Shown here piece by piece: positions 29,322-38,264 of a stretch of 64,000 nucleotides of DNA. Under the pieces are notes generated by a model. The model was not told the origin of the DNA. It ran no database searches and worked only from the letters and a program-made list of their open reading frames with translations. Position 1 is the first letter of the stretch, and the number at the start of each line of letters is the position of its first letter. A program made the position numbers and the translations under genes. The stretch spans positions 558,001-622,000 of the forward strand of contig NZ_JABFCX010000002.1 in assembly GCF_013085255.1 (NCBI RefSeq), written 5' to 3'. Source of the DNA: Parvularcula mediterranea. GTDB taxonomy: Bacteria > Pseudomonadota > Alphaproteobacteria > Caulobacterales > Parvularculaceae.

Positions 29322-29570
29322 ATGCAGATCAGCCCCCTATCCGTGAGCGACCCTATCGCCTCTCAAGTCCCAACGGCCGAGGCCGAGAGCGAGGAGATGA
29401 GTCAGTTCCTCCGCCTGCTGACGGCACAGATCGAGAACCAGGACCCTCTCGAGCCTCTCGAAGCCAACCAGTTCATCGAGCAGCTTGCGACGATCAACGC
29501 GCTCGAGCAACAGATCCAAGCCAACGGCCACCTCCAAGAGATCGTCGGGCTTCTTCGCGGCGAGGGCTGA
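29322..29570 (+). CDS. flgD: Hook-capping protein FlgD, minimal form
   Basis: An 82-residue protein with the FlgD N-terminal signature: FLRLLTAQIENQDPLEPLEA followed by NQFIEQLATINALEQQ. In E. coli FlgD has about 231 residues with a C-terminal Tudor/fibronectin-like pair; none of that is here. The frame is open from a good AGGAG Shine-Dalgarno (29312-29316) to TGA at 29568-29570, and a strong terminator follows at once, so the truncation is not an artefact of the edge. It either is a genuine minimal scaffold or is decayed. Close to fliK on the same strand. Confidence 0.8.
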   Translation: MQISPLSVSDPIASQVPTAEAESEEMSQFLRLLTAQIENQDPLEPLEANQFIEQLATINALEQQIQANGHLQEIVGLLRGEG

Positions 29571-29588
29571 CCTAACGCCTCACAATAG

Positions 29589-29625
29589 AAAAAGGGCGGA
29601 CCCTGCGAAGGTCCGCCCTTTTTCT
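29589..29625. terminator. Bidirectional terminator between flgD and flgH
   Basis: Stem GGGCGGACC/GGTCCGCCC with A5 before and T5 after, so it ends both the fliK-flgD unit and the convergent flgH unit. Confidence 0.9.
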
Positions 29626-29644
29626 TTGCCCGATGATCGCTCGG

Positions 29645-30307
29645 TCAAAAGGGAACGATGACGTCGAGCAGCCAGTTGCCGAGGCCACGCCTACCCGTCG
29701 AGGTGATCGGTCCTCCGTTCACGTACCGAATGTCGGCATTGGCGATACGGTCGTGCTGGATCGTGTTTTGACGTGAGACATCTTCGGGGCGAACGGTTCC
29801 GCTGATGAGCAGACGCCGCTTGTCGCTGCCCACCTGGACCATCTGCCTACCCTCGATCACCAGATCGCCATTGGGAAGGCGGTCGGTCACGCGCGCTGCC
29901 AGCCGCAGATTGAGCCTGTCGCGGCGGCGTAGCTGTCCCTGCCCCCGCATCCGCTCCAGCGAGCTGACATCAACGCCGGGATCAAGGTTGGCGCCGTTCG
30001 GCAAGGCCCTGTCCGCCCACTGGGGGAGGCCGAGAGCTGCCGGAGCTTCGAACTGACGTTCGCTCGTCCGGTTACGGATCGTGTCGTTGAGGATCTCCGC
30101 TTCATCGTCGATCGCGACGAGAACAGTGAGGAGGTCTCCGACCTCGCGGGCCCTCCGGTTCCCGAAAAGGCTTTCGGGATCCTGGTTCCAGAGGGAGGCA
30201 GCTTCGGACACGCGGGGTTTCTCGCGCCGCGTGTCCCGGCGATCGACGTCCTCGATTGAGGACGCGCAGCCGCATGCGATGAGCAGTGAGAGACGAAGGG
30301 CCTTCAT
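29645..30307 (-). CDS. flgH: Flagellar L-ring lipoprotein FlgH
   Basis: A 220-residue outer-membrane lipoprotein forming the L ring. A signal peptide with a Cys-containing lipobox region (SLLIACGCAS) starts it; the conserved segments LWNQDPESLFGNRRAREVGD, LNLRLAARVTDRLPNGDLVI and LISGTVRPEDVSRQNTIQHD mark the FlgH family. Stop of flgA and start of flgH overlap (ATGA). Confidence 0.95.
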   Translation of the reverse strand: MKALRLSLLIACGCASSIEDVDRRDTRREKPRVSEAASLWNQDPESLFGNRRAREVGDLLTVLVAIDDEAEILNDTIRNRTSERQFEAPAALGLPQWADRALPNGANLDPGVDVSSLERMRGQGQLRRRDRLNLRLAARVTDRLPNGDLVIEGRQMVQVGSDKRRLLISGTVRPEDVSRQNTIQHDRIANADIRYVNGGPITSTGRRGLGNWLLDVIVPF

Positions 30308-30684
30308 GGTGAGACCTCCACCCGCCCCGGCCCGATGATCGTCGCCATGACCGATGACCTCCGGCCAGGAAGCGTGACGGAAATTGAATCCCCAACACCG
30401 CCTTGCCCCATAGCCCGTCCTTCCGTGATCAGACGAAGCGAGCCGCGGCGAAAGACGATCGAGACCGTACTCTGCCGCATCACAGCGAGGGGTGCAGACG
30501 TATCGGAGAGCCAGAGCCTGCCGCCTTCACGGACGGACCGCCTGAGCTGCCGCCCGATGAGCTCTTCACGGGTCGCCGCATCCCCTTCGAGGTCCGAGGC
30601 TTCGATAATCATCCCCCGACCGAGGGTTCGGGATGCGGTGACGTCGCCCGCGACAATAGCGAGGGCTGCGATGACGCCGATCAT
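30304..30684 (-). CDS. flgA: Flagella basal-body P-ring chaperone FlgA (short)
   Basis: A 126-residue periplasmic protein needed for P-ring assembly. The SAF-type core is present (ASRTLGRGMIIEASDLEGDA, REELIGRQLRRSVREG, SVMATIIGPGRVEVSP), preceded by a hydrophobic export segment (MIGVIAALAIVAGDVTA). E. coli FlgA is about 219 residues, so the N-terminal domain is missing or short. ATG 30684 overlaps the flgG stop; GTG 30687 is an alternative. Confidence 0.85.
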   Translation of the reverse strand: MIGVIAALAIVAGDVTASRTLGRGMIIEASDLEGDAATREELIGRQLRRSVREGGRLWLSDTSAPLAVMRQSTVSIVFRRGSLRLITEGRAMGQGGVGDSISVTLPGRRSSVMATIIGPGRVEVSP

Positions 30685-31469
30685 CACCGGATCCTCGTTG
30701 TAGCCGCCAGCATTTCGTCAGCAGCCGTCATGACCTTGGAGTTGAGCTCGTAGCCGCGCTGGGCTTCGATGAGATCAGCGATCTCCGACACAACGTCTAC
30801 GGAGCTATCCTCGAGGAACCCCTGGCGCAGGAAGCCCGCGCCATCGAGCCCCGCGAAACCGCCGAGCGCCGGACCCGACGCCTCGGTCACGCGGAAAAGA
30901 TTGCCGCCGAGGGCTTCGAGGCCCTGATCATTCGCGAAGGTGGTGACGCCCAGGAGGCCAAGCTCCTGAGGCAGCGTCCCGTCATTGAAGACCGCGAAAA
31001 CCTGCCCCTCGGCAGAGATTCTGACCGAGCGCGCGTTCTCCGGCACGGCGATGCCGCCTGAGACAGCGAAGCCTTCCGCCGTGACGATCACGCCATCAGG
31101 GCTCAGCGAGAAGCGGCCATCGCGGGTGTAGGCCGTCTCGCCGGAGGGCAGCTCCACATCGAACCAGCCCCTGCCCTCAACCGCGATATCGAGGTCACCG
31201 CCAGTTGCAGAAAGCGCGCCTTGGGTCTGCTCCGCAACGACGGAGCCAGTCCTGACACCGATGCCAAGCTGGATGCCGCCTGGGACAATCGTGCCGCTCC
31301 GTGAGCTGAGCGCTCCGGGGGTGACTTCCTGCCGGTACATGAGGTCGACAAAGGTTGCGCGGCGTGCGGAATAGGCCGTGGTCGACATATTTGCGATGTT
31401 GTTCGCGATGGTCGAGACTCGGGTCTGCTGCGCGGCCATGCCCGTCGCGGCGATCTGTAAGGGATTCAT
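30684..31469 (-). CDS. flgG: Flagellar distal rod protein FlgG
   Basis: A 261-residue rod subunit. The N-terminal TRVSTIANNIANMSTTAYSA and the C-terminal EIADLIEAQRGYELNSKVMT are the rod signature; length equals E. coli FlgG (260). Middle of the motA-flgF-flgG-flgA-flgH unit. Confidence 0.96.
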   Translation of the reverse strand: MNPLQIAATGMAAQQTRVSTIANNIANMSTTAYSARRATFVDLMYRQEVTPGALSSRSGTIVPGGIQLGIGVRTGSVVAEQTQGALSATGGDLDIAVEGRGWFDVELPSGETAYTRDGRFSLSPDGVIVTAEGFAVSGGIAVPENARSVRISAEGQVFAVFNDGTLPQELGLLGVTTFANDQGLEALGGNLFRVTEASGPALGGFAGLDGAGFLRQGFLEDSSVDVVSEIADLIEAQRGYELNSKVMTAADEMLAATTRIR

Positions 31470-31492
31470 GCTCTCTTCCGTCCTTGGTGGCT

Positions 31493-32206
31493 TCAGCTGC
31501 GCCCTAAGGCTTCGATCATTTGGGTGATGCGCTCATGCTCATCCGTCTGCAGAGCAGCGCCGGCTTCGTAGAGGCGCTGCGCCTCGATCAGACGCGCCAT
31601 CTCAATGACGGGCGAGACGTTGGATCCCTCGAGGAATCCTTGGCGAACCGATGGTTCGTCCACGAACCGCACGGCGCCCGTCGCCCGGTAGAGCGACCCG
31701 CCTAGTCGCGAGAGACTTCCCGGCTCAGCCTGGAGGATGCCAATCGTTGCGATCTCGAAGCCGTCGGCAGACATCACACCGCGTTGGGATATGGCGATGA
31801 CGGAAGCCTCTTCAGGCACCGTGATCTCGCCGCCGGCTTCATCAAGTACCGGGAAACCGTCTGCCTGAACGAGCACGCGTTGTGCATCGAGGGTGAACTT
31901 GCCCGCGCGGGAGAGGAGCACCTCGTCGCCCTGTCCGATGGCAAAGTAGCCGTCGCCTTCGATGGCGAGGTCGAGCTTTCCATCGGTACGCGTCATACCA
32001 CCCTGGGCCGCATCGAGAACATGGCCCCGCAGGCTGCCAATCGACATGGAGGGCTCACCTGCCCGGCGGCTGACGAACTCGGCGAAGACCGCTGCGTCCC
32101 GCTTGAAACCTGTGGTCGAGGCGTTGGCTATGTTGTTCGCGACCACCGAAAGCTCCCGCAGGAGCCCTGACTGACGGGCGATGCTGGCGACAATGGCGTC
32201 GGACAT
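31493..32206 (-). CDS. flgF: Flagellar proximal rod protein FlgF
   Basis: A 237-residue rod subunit. It begins MSDAIVASIARQSGLLRELS with the motif VANNIANASTTGFKRDAAVF, and ends with IEMARLIEAQRLYEAGAALQ. Distinguished from FlgG by order and N-terminal sequence. One base after the motA stop. Confidence 0.93.
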   Translation of the reverse strand: MSDAIVASIARQSGLLRELSVVANNIANASTTGFKRDAAVFAEFVSRRAGEPSMSIGSLRGHVLDAAQGGMTRTDGKLDLAIEGDGYFAIGQGDEVLLSRAGKFTLDAQRVLVQADGFPVLDEAGGEITVPEEASVIAISQRGVMSADGFEIATIGILQAEPGSLSRLGGSLYRATGAVRFVDEPSVRQGFLEGSNVSPVIEMARLIEAQRLYEAGAALQTDEHERITQMIEALGRS

Positions 32207-33073
32207 TTACGCGGCCTTCTTGGTGGAGCGGATGGCGTCGTCGAGTTCCTGGAAGCTCGGGCGCTTGTCCTTGGGAGCGTTCCGCCTACCGACTTCCACG
32301 CACATGACAGGAGGATGGGAGTGGAGCCAATGCACCAGCACCTCGCGGATCAGGCCGTAGAAGTACTGCTCTTCCGAGCGAACCTGCTTCACGCGTTCAG
32401 CCAGCGGACCGACCATTCCGTAGGCGAGGTAGACGCCTAGAAACGTACCAACGAGCGCAGAGCCGATCATCAGTCCAAGGACTTCCGGCGGCTTGTCAAT
32501 GGAGGCCATCGTCTTGATGACACCGAGAACCGCCGCAACGATTCCGAGCGCAGGGAGCGCGTCAGCAACCCGGCCAAGGGCTTCGGCCCCGCGGGTGCTC
32601 TTCGACTTCATCTGGTAGAGCTGCTTCTCCAGCATCTCCTCGACCTGAAAGGCATTGTCGAAGTTCATGATCATCGAGCGCATCGTGTCGCAGATGATCT
32701 GGGTCGCATCGGCATCCCCTACGATCTTGGGATAAGGAGCGAAGACCTCCGACTGCTGAGGGTCTTCGATCGCCTTCTCCAACTCGGTGGGATCCTTCGC
32801 TCCGATACTCAGCAGCGTGTGCAGAAGGCAGAGCAGGTCCTGATAGTCCGAGCGGTCAAACTTCGGCCCCTTGATGACGGACATCAGGTCGCCGCCGGTT
32901 TGCTTGATAACTGACATGTTGTTGCTGGCGATGAAGGCCCCGAAGGCGGAGCCGCCGATAATCAGCATCTCGAATGGCAGGGCTTTCAGGATAACGTCGA
33001 GATTTCCACCGGCGAGCATGTAGCCGCCGAAGACCGTCAGTACCGTGAAGATAAGGCCGATGATTGTGATCAT
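32207..33073 (-). CDS. motA: Flagellar motor stator protein MotA
   Basis: A 288-residue ion-channel subunit with four membrane helices. The first is at the N-terminus (IIGLIFTVLTVFGGYMLAGG), and the family block PALGIVAAVLGVIKTMASID near 170-190 precedes TM4 (GLMIGSALVGTFLGVYLAYG). The cytoplasmic loop has the charged stretch KSTRGAEALGRVAD. It heads the operon motA-flgF-flgG-flgA-flgH. Partner MotB is at 18485-19246. Confidence 0.96.
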   Translation of the reverse strand: MITIIGLIFTVLTVFGGYMLAGGNLDVILKALPFEMLIIGGSAFGAFIASNNMSVIKQTGGDLMSVIKGPKFDRSDYQDLLCLLHTLLSIGAKDPTELEKAIEDPQQSEVFAPYPKIVGDADATQIICDTMRSMIMNFDNAFQVEEMLEKQLYQMKSKSTRGAEALGRVADALPALGIVAAVLGVIKTMASIDKPPEVLGLMIGSALVGTFLGVYLAYGMVGPLAERVKQVRSEEQYFYGLIREVLVHWLHSHPPVMCVEVGRRNAPKDKRPSFQELDDAIRSTKKAA

Positions 33074-33096
33074 GGCGCGACGCTATCGGGCAAGCG

Positions 33097-33111
33097 TTGA
33101 GGCTTGGTTAA
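33097..33111 (-). promoter_or_regulatory. CtrA-like box upstream of motA (TTGA-N7-TTAA)
   Basis: Reverse strand reads TTAA-CCAAGCC-TCAA, one mismatch from consensus, 24-38 bases before the motA start. Same form as the box upstream of flgB. Confidence 0.55.
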
Positions 33112-33317
33112 TGGAGACTTGCTGAATGCAACGTGCAGTTGATGCTGTGATTCATAGGCACGCAGACGCCTTTAACTCTGTTGCTCCTCAGCCACAGTCT
33201 CCGAAAACTGGAACTTTCTCGATCAGTGTGCGCTGCGAAATTGCTCCGAATCGCTTGCCTCCCTCCGCCCCCGCTCTGCTTTTGCAGAGAGAAAACGACA
33301 ATCAGGGAGGATCACCC

Positions 33318-35591
33318 ATGACCGCCAAAGAACTCCGCCGCAGCCTCACGCTGGGGGCTTCGCTCCTCGCTGCAGGCCTCGCGACTGCCCAAGCGCAGGA
33401 AGAGCGCCGCAGCACGATCTCCGAGCTGACGGATACGATCGTCGTCACGGCGACGAAAAGTCAGGACCCTGAAGACGTCCAGGATGTTGCCGTCGCCGTC
33501 ACCGCGTTCAACGAGAACACGATCGACGCCCTCAATGTCCGTGACCTCGAAGACCTCACCTTCTCAGCCCCGAACGTCTCCCTCGACGATATCGGAACAG
33601 CGCGCGGCCAAGCGAACTTCTCGATCCGCGGCCTCGGCGTGAACAGCTCCATCGGCTCGATCGACCCCGCAGTCGGCGTCTTCGTCGATGGTGTCTATCT
33701 CGGCATCAATTCAGGCGTCGTGTTTGACGTCTTCGACCTTGAATCGATCGAAGTCCTCCGCGGCCCGCAAGGCATCCTCTTTGGACGGAACACCACCGGT
33801 GGTGCCGTGCTTCTCAACACGGGCAATCCGACCGACGAGTTTCAAGGCAAGGTCACCTACATTCTCGAAACGCCGATCGACGATGACCGCGGCGGCGTGA
33901 ACCAGTTCATCATGGGCACGGTCTCCGGCCCGCTCGTCGAGGGCAAGCTGAACGGCAAGTTCTCCGTCTACTTCAACGATGATGAAGGCTACTTCCAGAA
34001 CCTCGCCAATGGCGAGAACCAGGGCGCAGCGGAAACCCAGATCATCCGCGGCGCGCTTGAGTACATGCCCACCGAAAACCTCACCTTCCTCGGCAAGGCG
34101 GAGCTTTTTGACAATTACGGTGATGGCCCCTCCGCCCAGAACAGGGGCGTCTTCCGCCGTGATACGTTTGATCTGTCGATCGACGAGCCGGGCTACATCG
34201 ATGTCGAAGCGCAGACCTTCTCCCTCCGGACGGATTGGGAGCTGAACTTCGGTACGATCACCAACATCACCGGCTACCGCAACTTCACCCAGAGGACCCT
34301 CGGCGACATTGATTCGACGCCTGCCTTCATCTTCCACTCCCCGACGGACACAGCGCAGGACCAGTTCTCGAACGAGCTGCGCTATGCTGGCACCTGGGGC
34401 AATTTCGATGTGAAGGGTGGCCTCTTCTACTTCGACCAGACGATCGCTGTTACCGAAAAGCGCATCATCCCGGTCGTTCCGTTCCCTGACCAGGTCGGCG
34501 GCGGCACTCAGGACCAGACGATCTGGGGCCTCTTCGGGCAGGTTGACTGGAACATGAACGAAGACCTGACCCTCACCGGTGGCCTGCGTTACGGCTACGA
34601 GGAGAAGGACGTGGCGATCGCCTACGTTATTCCGCGTGCGGTGCAGTGCGATATCCTTCTCGGCACCTGCCCGACGAACGACATCAACACGACCGGCTTC
34701 GAGGACACGGACGACTGGTCGAACCTCTCGCCCAAGCTTGGTTTTGAGTACACAGGACTTGGCGATGCGCTCGTCTATGGCGGCTGGACCCGCGCCTTCC
34801 GTTCGGGCGGCTACAACTTCCGCATCACGAACCCCGCACTCTTCGCCCAGCAGGTCTCGGACCGCGGCGGCAAGATCGCAACCGATGAGGAGAAGGTCGA
34901 CAGCTTCGAGCTTGGCACGAAGATCGATGGCATCGCTGGCCGCGGCCTCATCAACGCCGCGGTGTTCTTCACTTCGATTGAGGACATGCAGCGCGAGGTG
35001 AACATCGCTAGCGCGACCTCAGGCGTGTCGCAGTTCATCCTCAACACCGCCGATGCAGAGATCCTTGGCCTCGAGGTCGAGACCCAATGGGCCCTGACCG
35101 ACAGCCTCCTCCTCACTGGGAATCTCGGCCTTATCGATGCTGAGTACACGGATGTTCGCTTCGATATCTCGGGCGATCAGATGGTCGATGGCGCCGATGA
35201 AGCACTCTCGATCCCTCGTGTCCCGGAAATGACCTATGGCGCGTCCGTCATCTATGAGCTGGACCTCGGAAACAGCTTCGTGACGTCGCGGCTCTCCTAC
35301 CAGCACCGTGACCGTTTTGCGTACACGGATAACAATTTCGGCTGGATTCAGCCGATCGACAATCTCGACCTCGACGTGACCTGGCAGACCCCTGTCGAAG
35401 GGCTCAGCCTTTCGGTCTATGCCGAGAACCTGCTCGATGAGGTTCAGGCCGGTGGCGATTCGCAGATCCCGTTCGGCGGTCCGCTCTCCGATGGCACCAA
35501 CGTGCCGTTCGATGAGTTCCCGGCTGCTGGCACGCTCTCGCCGCTGAAGAAGGGCCGTCTTGTCGGCTTCGAGGCGACGATCGCCTTCTAA
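33318..35591 (+). CDS. TonB-dependent outer-membrane receptor
   Basis: A 757-residue TonB-dependent receptor for an unknown ligand (siderophore, carbohydrate or other). A signal peptide (TLGASLLAAGLATAQAQ) is followed by a TonB box (DTIVVTATK), a plug domain (FSIRGLGVNSSIGSIDPAVG, LESIEVLRGPQGILFGRN) and a 22-strand barrel ending in aromatic Phe (FEATIAF), the outer-membrane insertion signal. The ATG at 33318 has GGGAGG nine bases upstream and starts the signal peptide; an in-frame ATG at 33126 adds a non-conserved stretch. A terminator follows. Confidence 0.95.
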   Translation: MTAKELRRSLTLGASLLAAGLATAQAQEERRSTISELTDTIVVTATKSQDPEDVQDVAVAVTAFNENTIDALNVRDLEDLTFSAPNVSLDDIGTARGQANFSIRGLGVNSSIGSIDPAVGVFVDGVYLGINSGVVFDVFDLESIEVLRGPQGILFGRNTTGGAVLLNTGNPTDEFQGKVTYILETPIDDDRGGVNQFIMGTVSGPLVEGKLNGKFSVYFNDDEGYFQNLANGENQGAAETQIIRGALEYMPTENLTFLGKAELFDNYGDGPSAQNRGVFRRDTFDLSIDEPGYIDVEAQTFSLRTDWELNFGTITNITGYRNFTQRTLGDIDSTPAFIFHSPTDTAQDQFSNELRYAGTWGNFDVKGGLFYFDQTIAVTEKRIIPVVPFPDQVGGGTQDQTIWGLFGQVDWNMNEDLTLTGGLRYGYEEKDVAIAYVIPRAVQCDILLGTCPTNDINTTGFEDTDDWSNLSPKLGFEYTGLGDALVYGGWTRAFRSGGYNFRITNPALFAQQVSDRGGKIATDEEKVDSFELGTKIDGIAGRGLINAAVFFTSIEDMQREVNIASATSGVSQFILNTADAEILGLEVETQWALTDSLLLTGNLGLIDAEYTDVRFDISGDQMVDGADEALSIPRVPEMTYGASVIYELDLGNSFVTSRLSYQHRDRFAYTDNNFGWIQPIDNLDLDVTWQTPVEGLSLSVYAENLLDEVQAGGDSQIPFGGPLSDGTNVPFDEFPAAGTLSPLKKGRLVGFEATIAF

Positions 35592-35613
35592 ATCGGTCTA
35601 CTGACGATCAACG

Positions 35614-35643
35614 AAAAGGGCGGCTCTCGGGCCGCCCTTTTTT
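35614..35643 (+). terminator. Terminator after TonB-dependent receptor
   Basis: Stem GGGCGGC/GCCGCCC with loop TCTCGG and a T6 tail reaching the metA stop codon from the other side. Confidence 0.88.
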
Positions 35644-36556
35644 ATGTCGTCTCCGTCCAGTCGAACGGCACGGCCTGATAAATCTCATTGACCCAGCCGG
35701 CGTAGAAGAGATGCCCGTGGGGCTTCCAGCGGTGGCGGGGCCGGGCCTTGGAATCATCGCCGTCGAAATAGTTCACAGGCACCTTTGCCGGCTCGCCCTT
35801 GGCGAGGTCCCGCTCATACTCTTCCTTCAGGCTCTCCGCCTCGTATTCGAGATGGTTGAGCATGTAGAGACGGCGCGTTGCAGGCTCTTCGATCAGGCCC
35901 GCTCCGGTAGCCTCTGAGCTCAGCAGCATGCGGAGCTTGTCGCTCGCCTCAATGCTCGCCGAAGGAATCGTTGTCCATCGCGAGACCGGCATCGGCACTT
36001 CCTGGCCTAGCCCTGCCAGCCAGGGCGAGGTAATATCGTGGTTCGTGTGCGGAAAGACCCCGGAAGCCTTTTCTTCCAGCTTCTCCTTCGCAATCCCGTG
36101 GAAGTGGTGAAGCGCCGCCATGGCGCCCCAGCAAACAAACAGCGGCGCGAAGACATGGGTCTCTGTCCAGTCGAGAAGCGTCTTCAGCTCCTCCCAGTAC
36201 GTGATCTCCTCATAGGGAACCATGCCGAGGGGCGCGCCAGTAATCAGGAAGCCGTCGAACTTCTCATCCTTCAGCTCGTCCCAGTCCCGGTAGAACGCAT
36301 CGAGATGCGGCCGCGAGCGGTCTGTCGGCTGGTGCGCCGCCAGCCGAACCAGCGTCAGCTCGATCTGCAGGGGCGAGGCACCAAGAAGCCGCGCGAACTG
36401 CACCTCCGTCTCGACCCGGTTCGGCATCAGGTTCAGGAGCCCGATCCTGAGCGGCCTGATGTCCTGACGGATCGCGGTCGAGCGGTCCATCACCCGCACA
36501 CCCTCTTCCTCGAGGGTCGGGCGGCCGGGGAGATCGTCTGGGATACGGATAGGCAT
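35642..36556 (-). CDS. metA: Homoserine O-succinyltransferase (MetA family)
   Basis: A 304-residue cytosolic enzyme that acylates homoserine in methionine synthesis. The class I glutamine-amidotransferase-like active site is present: nucleophile Cys in FVCWGAMAALHHFHGI, and His/Glu in MLNHLEYEAESL. The acyl-CoA selector position reads ITGAPLGMV, where Gly (as in E. coli) favours succinyl-CoA and Glu (as in Bacillus) favours acetyl-CoA, so succinyl is inferred. Length matches E. coli MetA (309). No SAM riboswitch was recognised upstream. It is convergent with the receptor gene. Confidence 0.93.
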   Translation of the reverse strand: MPIRIPDDLPGRPTLEEEGVRVMDRSTAIRQDIRPLRIGLLNLMPNRVETEVQFARLLGASPLQIELTLVRLAAHQPTDRSRPHLDAFYRDWDELKDEKFDGFLITGAPLGMVPYEEITYWEELKTLLDWTETHVFAPLFVCWGAMAALHHFHGIAKEKLEEKASGVFPHTNHDITSPWLAGLGQEVPMPVSRWTTIPSASIEASDKLRMLLSSEATGAGLIEEPATRRLYMLNHLEYEAESLKEEYERDLAKGEPAKVPVNYFDGDDSKARPRHRWKPHGHLFYAGWVNEIYQAVPFDWTETT

Positions 36557-36716
36557 GGGCGGGGGTTTAGCGCCCAGCGCGCCGGGGTCTATCGGTCAAA
36601 AGCTGATCCCGCGATGAGAAGCGCTTGCGCTCCCTCCCCCGAGGCGCTAGCGGACCGCTTCGGCTGGACGGCGCCCCGGCTGAAGACCCTATTGCACGGC
36701 GCACGGAGACTGAACG

Positions 36717-36986
36717 ATGTCGATTTCGACCGATCGTAAGAACGAGCTCGTCAAAGACTACGCGACCAAAGAAGGCGATACCGGTTCGCCCGAAGTCCAG
36801 GTCGCGATCCTGACCGAGCGGATCAACAACCTCACCGAGCACTTCAAAGAGCACAAGAAGGACAACCACTCCCGCCGTGGTCTCCTCAAGATGGTTTCCC
36901 ACCGCCGGAACCTGCTCGACTATGTGAAGCGCAAGGACGAGGAGCGTTATCAAAGCCTCATCAACCGTCTTGGTCTACGCCGCTAA
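36717..36986 (+). CDS. rpsO: 30S ribosomal protein S15
   Basis: An 89-residue ribosomal protein binding 16S rRNA helix 22 region. Signatures: [20 protein letters not shown] and [20 protein letters not shown]. Same length as E. coli S15. In many bacteria pnp follows directly; here a glycosyltransferase and an IS intervene. Confidence 0.98.
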   Translation: MSISTDRKNELVKDYATKEGDTGSPEVQVAILTERINNLTEHFKEHKKDNHSRRGLLKMVSHRRNLLDYVKRKDEERYQSLINRLGLRR

Positions 36987-37016
36987 CCGGTAGACCGGAA
37001 CGGGAGGGCGCTGCCG

Positions 37017-38264
37017 ATGGAAGGAAACTCCGAGATCGGCAGCGGCGGCCACGTCGCCTACCTCCTCAATACATACCCCGTACCTTCGGGGACCTTTATC
37101 CGGCGCGAGATCGCGGCGCTCGAACGACGGGGTGTCCAGGTCTCGCGTTTTGCCATGCGCGCCTGGGATGGCGGCGAGCTGGTCGACCCTCAGGACAAGG
37201 CTGAGCACGAAGCGACGCACTATGTGCTGACCCAGGGCGGCAACGCTCTCGGTAAGGCGCTCCTGAAAGCCGCCACGTCGAGCCCTGCGAAGTTTGCCAA
37301 GGCCCTCGTCGCTGCACGCACGCTTTCCAAACGGATGGGCGATATCGTCCGCCCCCTCGCCTACCTCGCGGAGGCTGCGTATCTCGAGCAGAAGCTCCGC
37401 GGCTCCGGCATCACCCATGTCCACGCCCATTTCGGCACCAATGCAACTGCCGTGGCCATGCTCTGCCATCTCCTTGGCGGACCGCCCTACTCCTTCACGG
37501 TGCACGGGCCGGACGAGCTGCATGAAGCGCCGTTTCAGGCCTATGACCTGAAGATCCGGCACGCTTCGTTCGTGGCTGCGATTACCGACTTCGCCCGCGC
37601 GGAGCTCCTGCGCATCGGCGGCTACGAGCATGCGCCGAAGATCGACGTCATCCCCTGCGGCCTCGACCTGCGCGACTTCTCCGAGCAGCGTTCAGCGACG
37701 GAAGAGCCGCATTTCGTCTGCGTCGGCAGGCTCTGCCCGCAGAAGGCCCAGCGCCTGATCCCCGAAGCCATCGCTCCGATCGCCAAGGAGAACCCCGACC
37801 TCAGGATCGAGCTGATCGGCGATGGTGAGGACCGCGCGCTCATCGAGGCGGAGATCGAGAAGTACGGTCTCGAACGGCACATCATTCTCTCAGGCTGGGC
37901 GGACAACAGGACAGTGCGCGAGCGTATTCTCGCGGCCCGCGCCCTCCTCCTGCCCAGCTTTGCCGAGGGCCTGCCCATCGTCATCATGGAGAGCTTCGCC
38001 CTGAGGCGCCCGGTGATCTCGACCTTCATCGCCGGAATCCCTGAGCTTCTCGACAGCCAATGCGGCTGGATCGTGCCCGCGGGCTCCATCCCGCGCCTGC
38101 GGCGGGCCATCGAAGAGGCTTGCCTCGCGAGCCCCAAGACGGTCGCGGCGATGGGCAATGAGGGCCGGTCCCGGATCGAAGCAAGGCACGACATCGACCG
38201 CTCTGCCGCGTTGCTGGCCGAGCGATTCGCTCGGAGTGACAGCGCGCCGCAGGACCCGCGTTAA
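37017..38264 (+). CDS. Glycosyltransferase, family 4 (GT-B)
   Basis: A 415-residue glycosyltransferase probably acting on exopolysaccharide or a surface glycan. Acceptor half: YLLNTYPVPSGTFIRREIAA. Donor half: VGRLCPQKAQRLIPEAIAPI and the E-x7-E region LLPSFAEGLPIVIMESFALR, as in GT4. No membrane segment. The ATG 31 bases after rpsO stop suggests co-transcription with rpsO, though function is unrelated. Substrate unknown. Confidence 0.9.
   Translation: MEGNSEIGSGGHVAYLLNTYPVPSGTFIRREIAALERRGVQVSRFAMRAWDGGELVDPQDKAEHEATHYVLTQGGNALGKALLKAATSSPAKFAKALVAARTLSKRMGDIVRPLAYLAEAAYLEQKLRGSGITHVHAHFGTNATAVAMLCHLLGGPPYSFTVHGPDELHEAPFQAYDLKIRHASFVAAITDFARAELLRIGGYEHAPKIDVIPCGLDLRDFSEQRSATEEPHFVCVGRLCPQKAQRLIPEAIAPIAKENPDLRIELIGDGEDRALIEAEIEKYGLERHIILSGWADNRTVRERILAARALLLPSFAEGLPIVIMESFALRRPVISTFIAGIPELLDSQCGWIVPAGSIPRLRRAIEEACLASPKTVAAMGNEGRSRIEARHDIDRSAALLAERFARSDSAPQDPR

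Noticed and set aside
33126-33317. Upstream start for the TonB-dependent receptor
   Set aside because: The 64 extra residues lack conservation-like features; ATG 33318 has GGGAGG and starts a signal peptide.
36557-36716. SAM riboswitch upstream of metA
   Set aside because: Common in alphaproteobacteria, so I looked, but saw no SAM-II or related conserved core in the gap.
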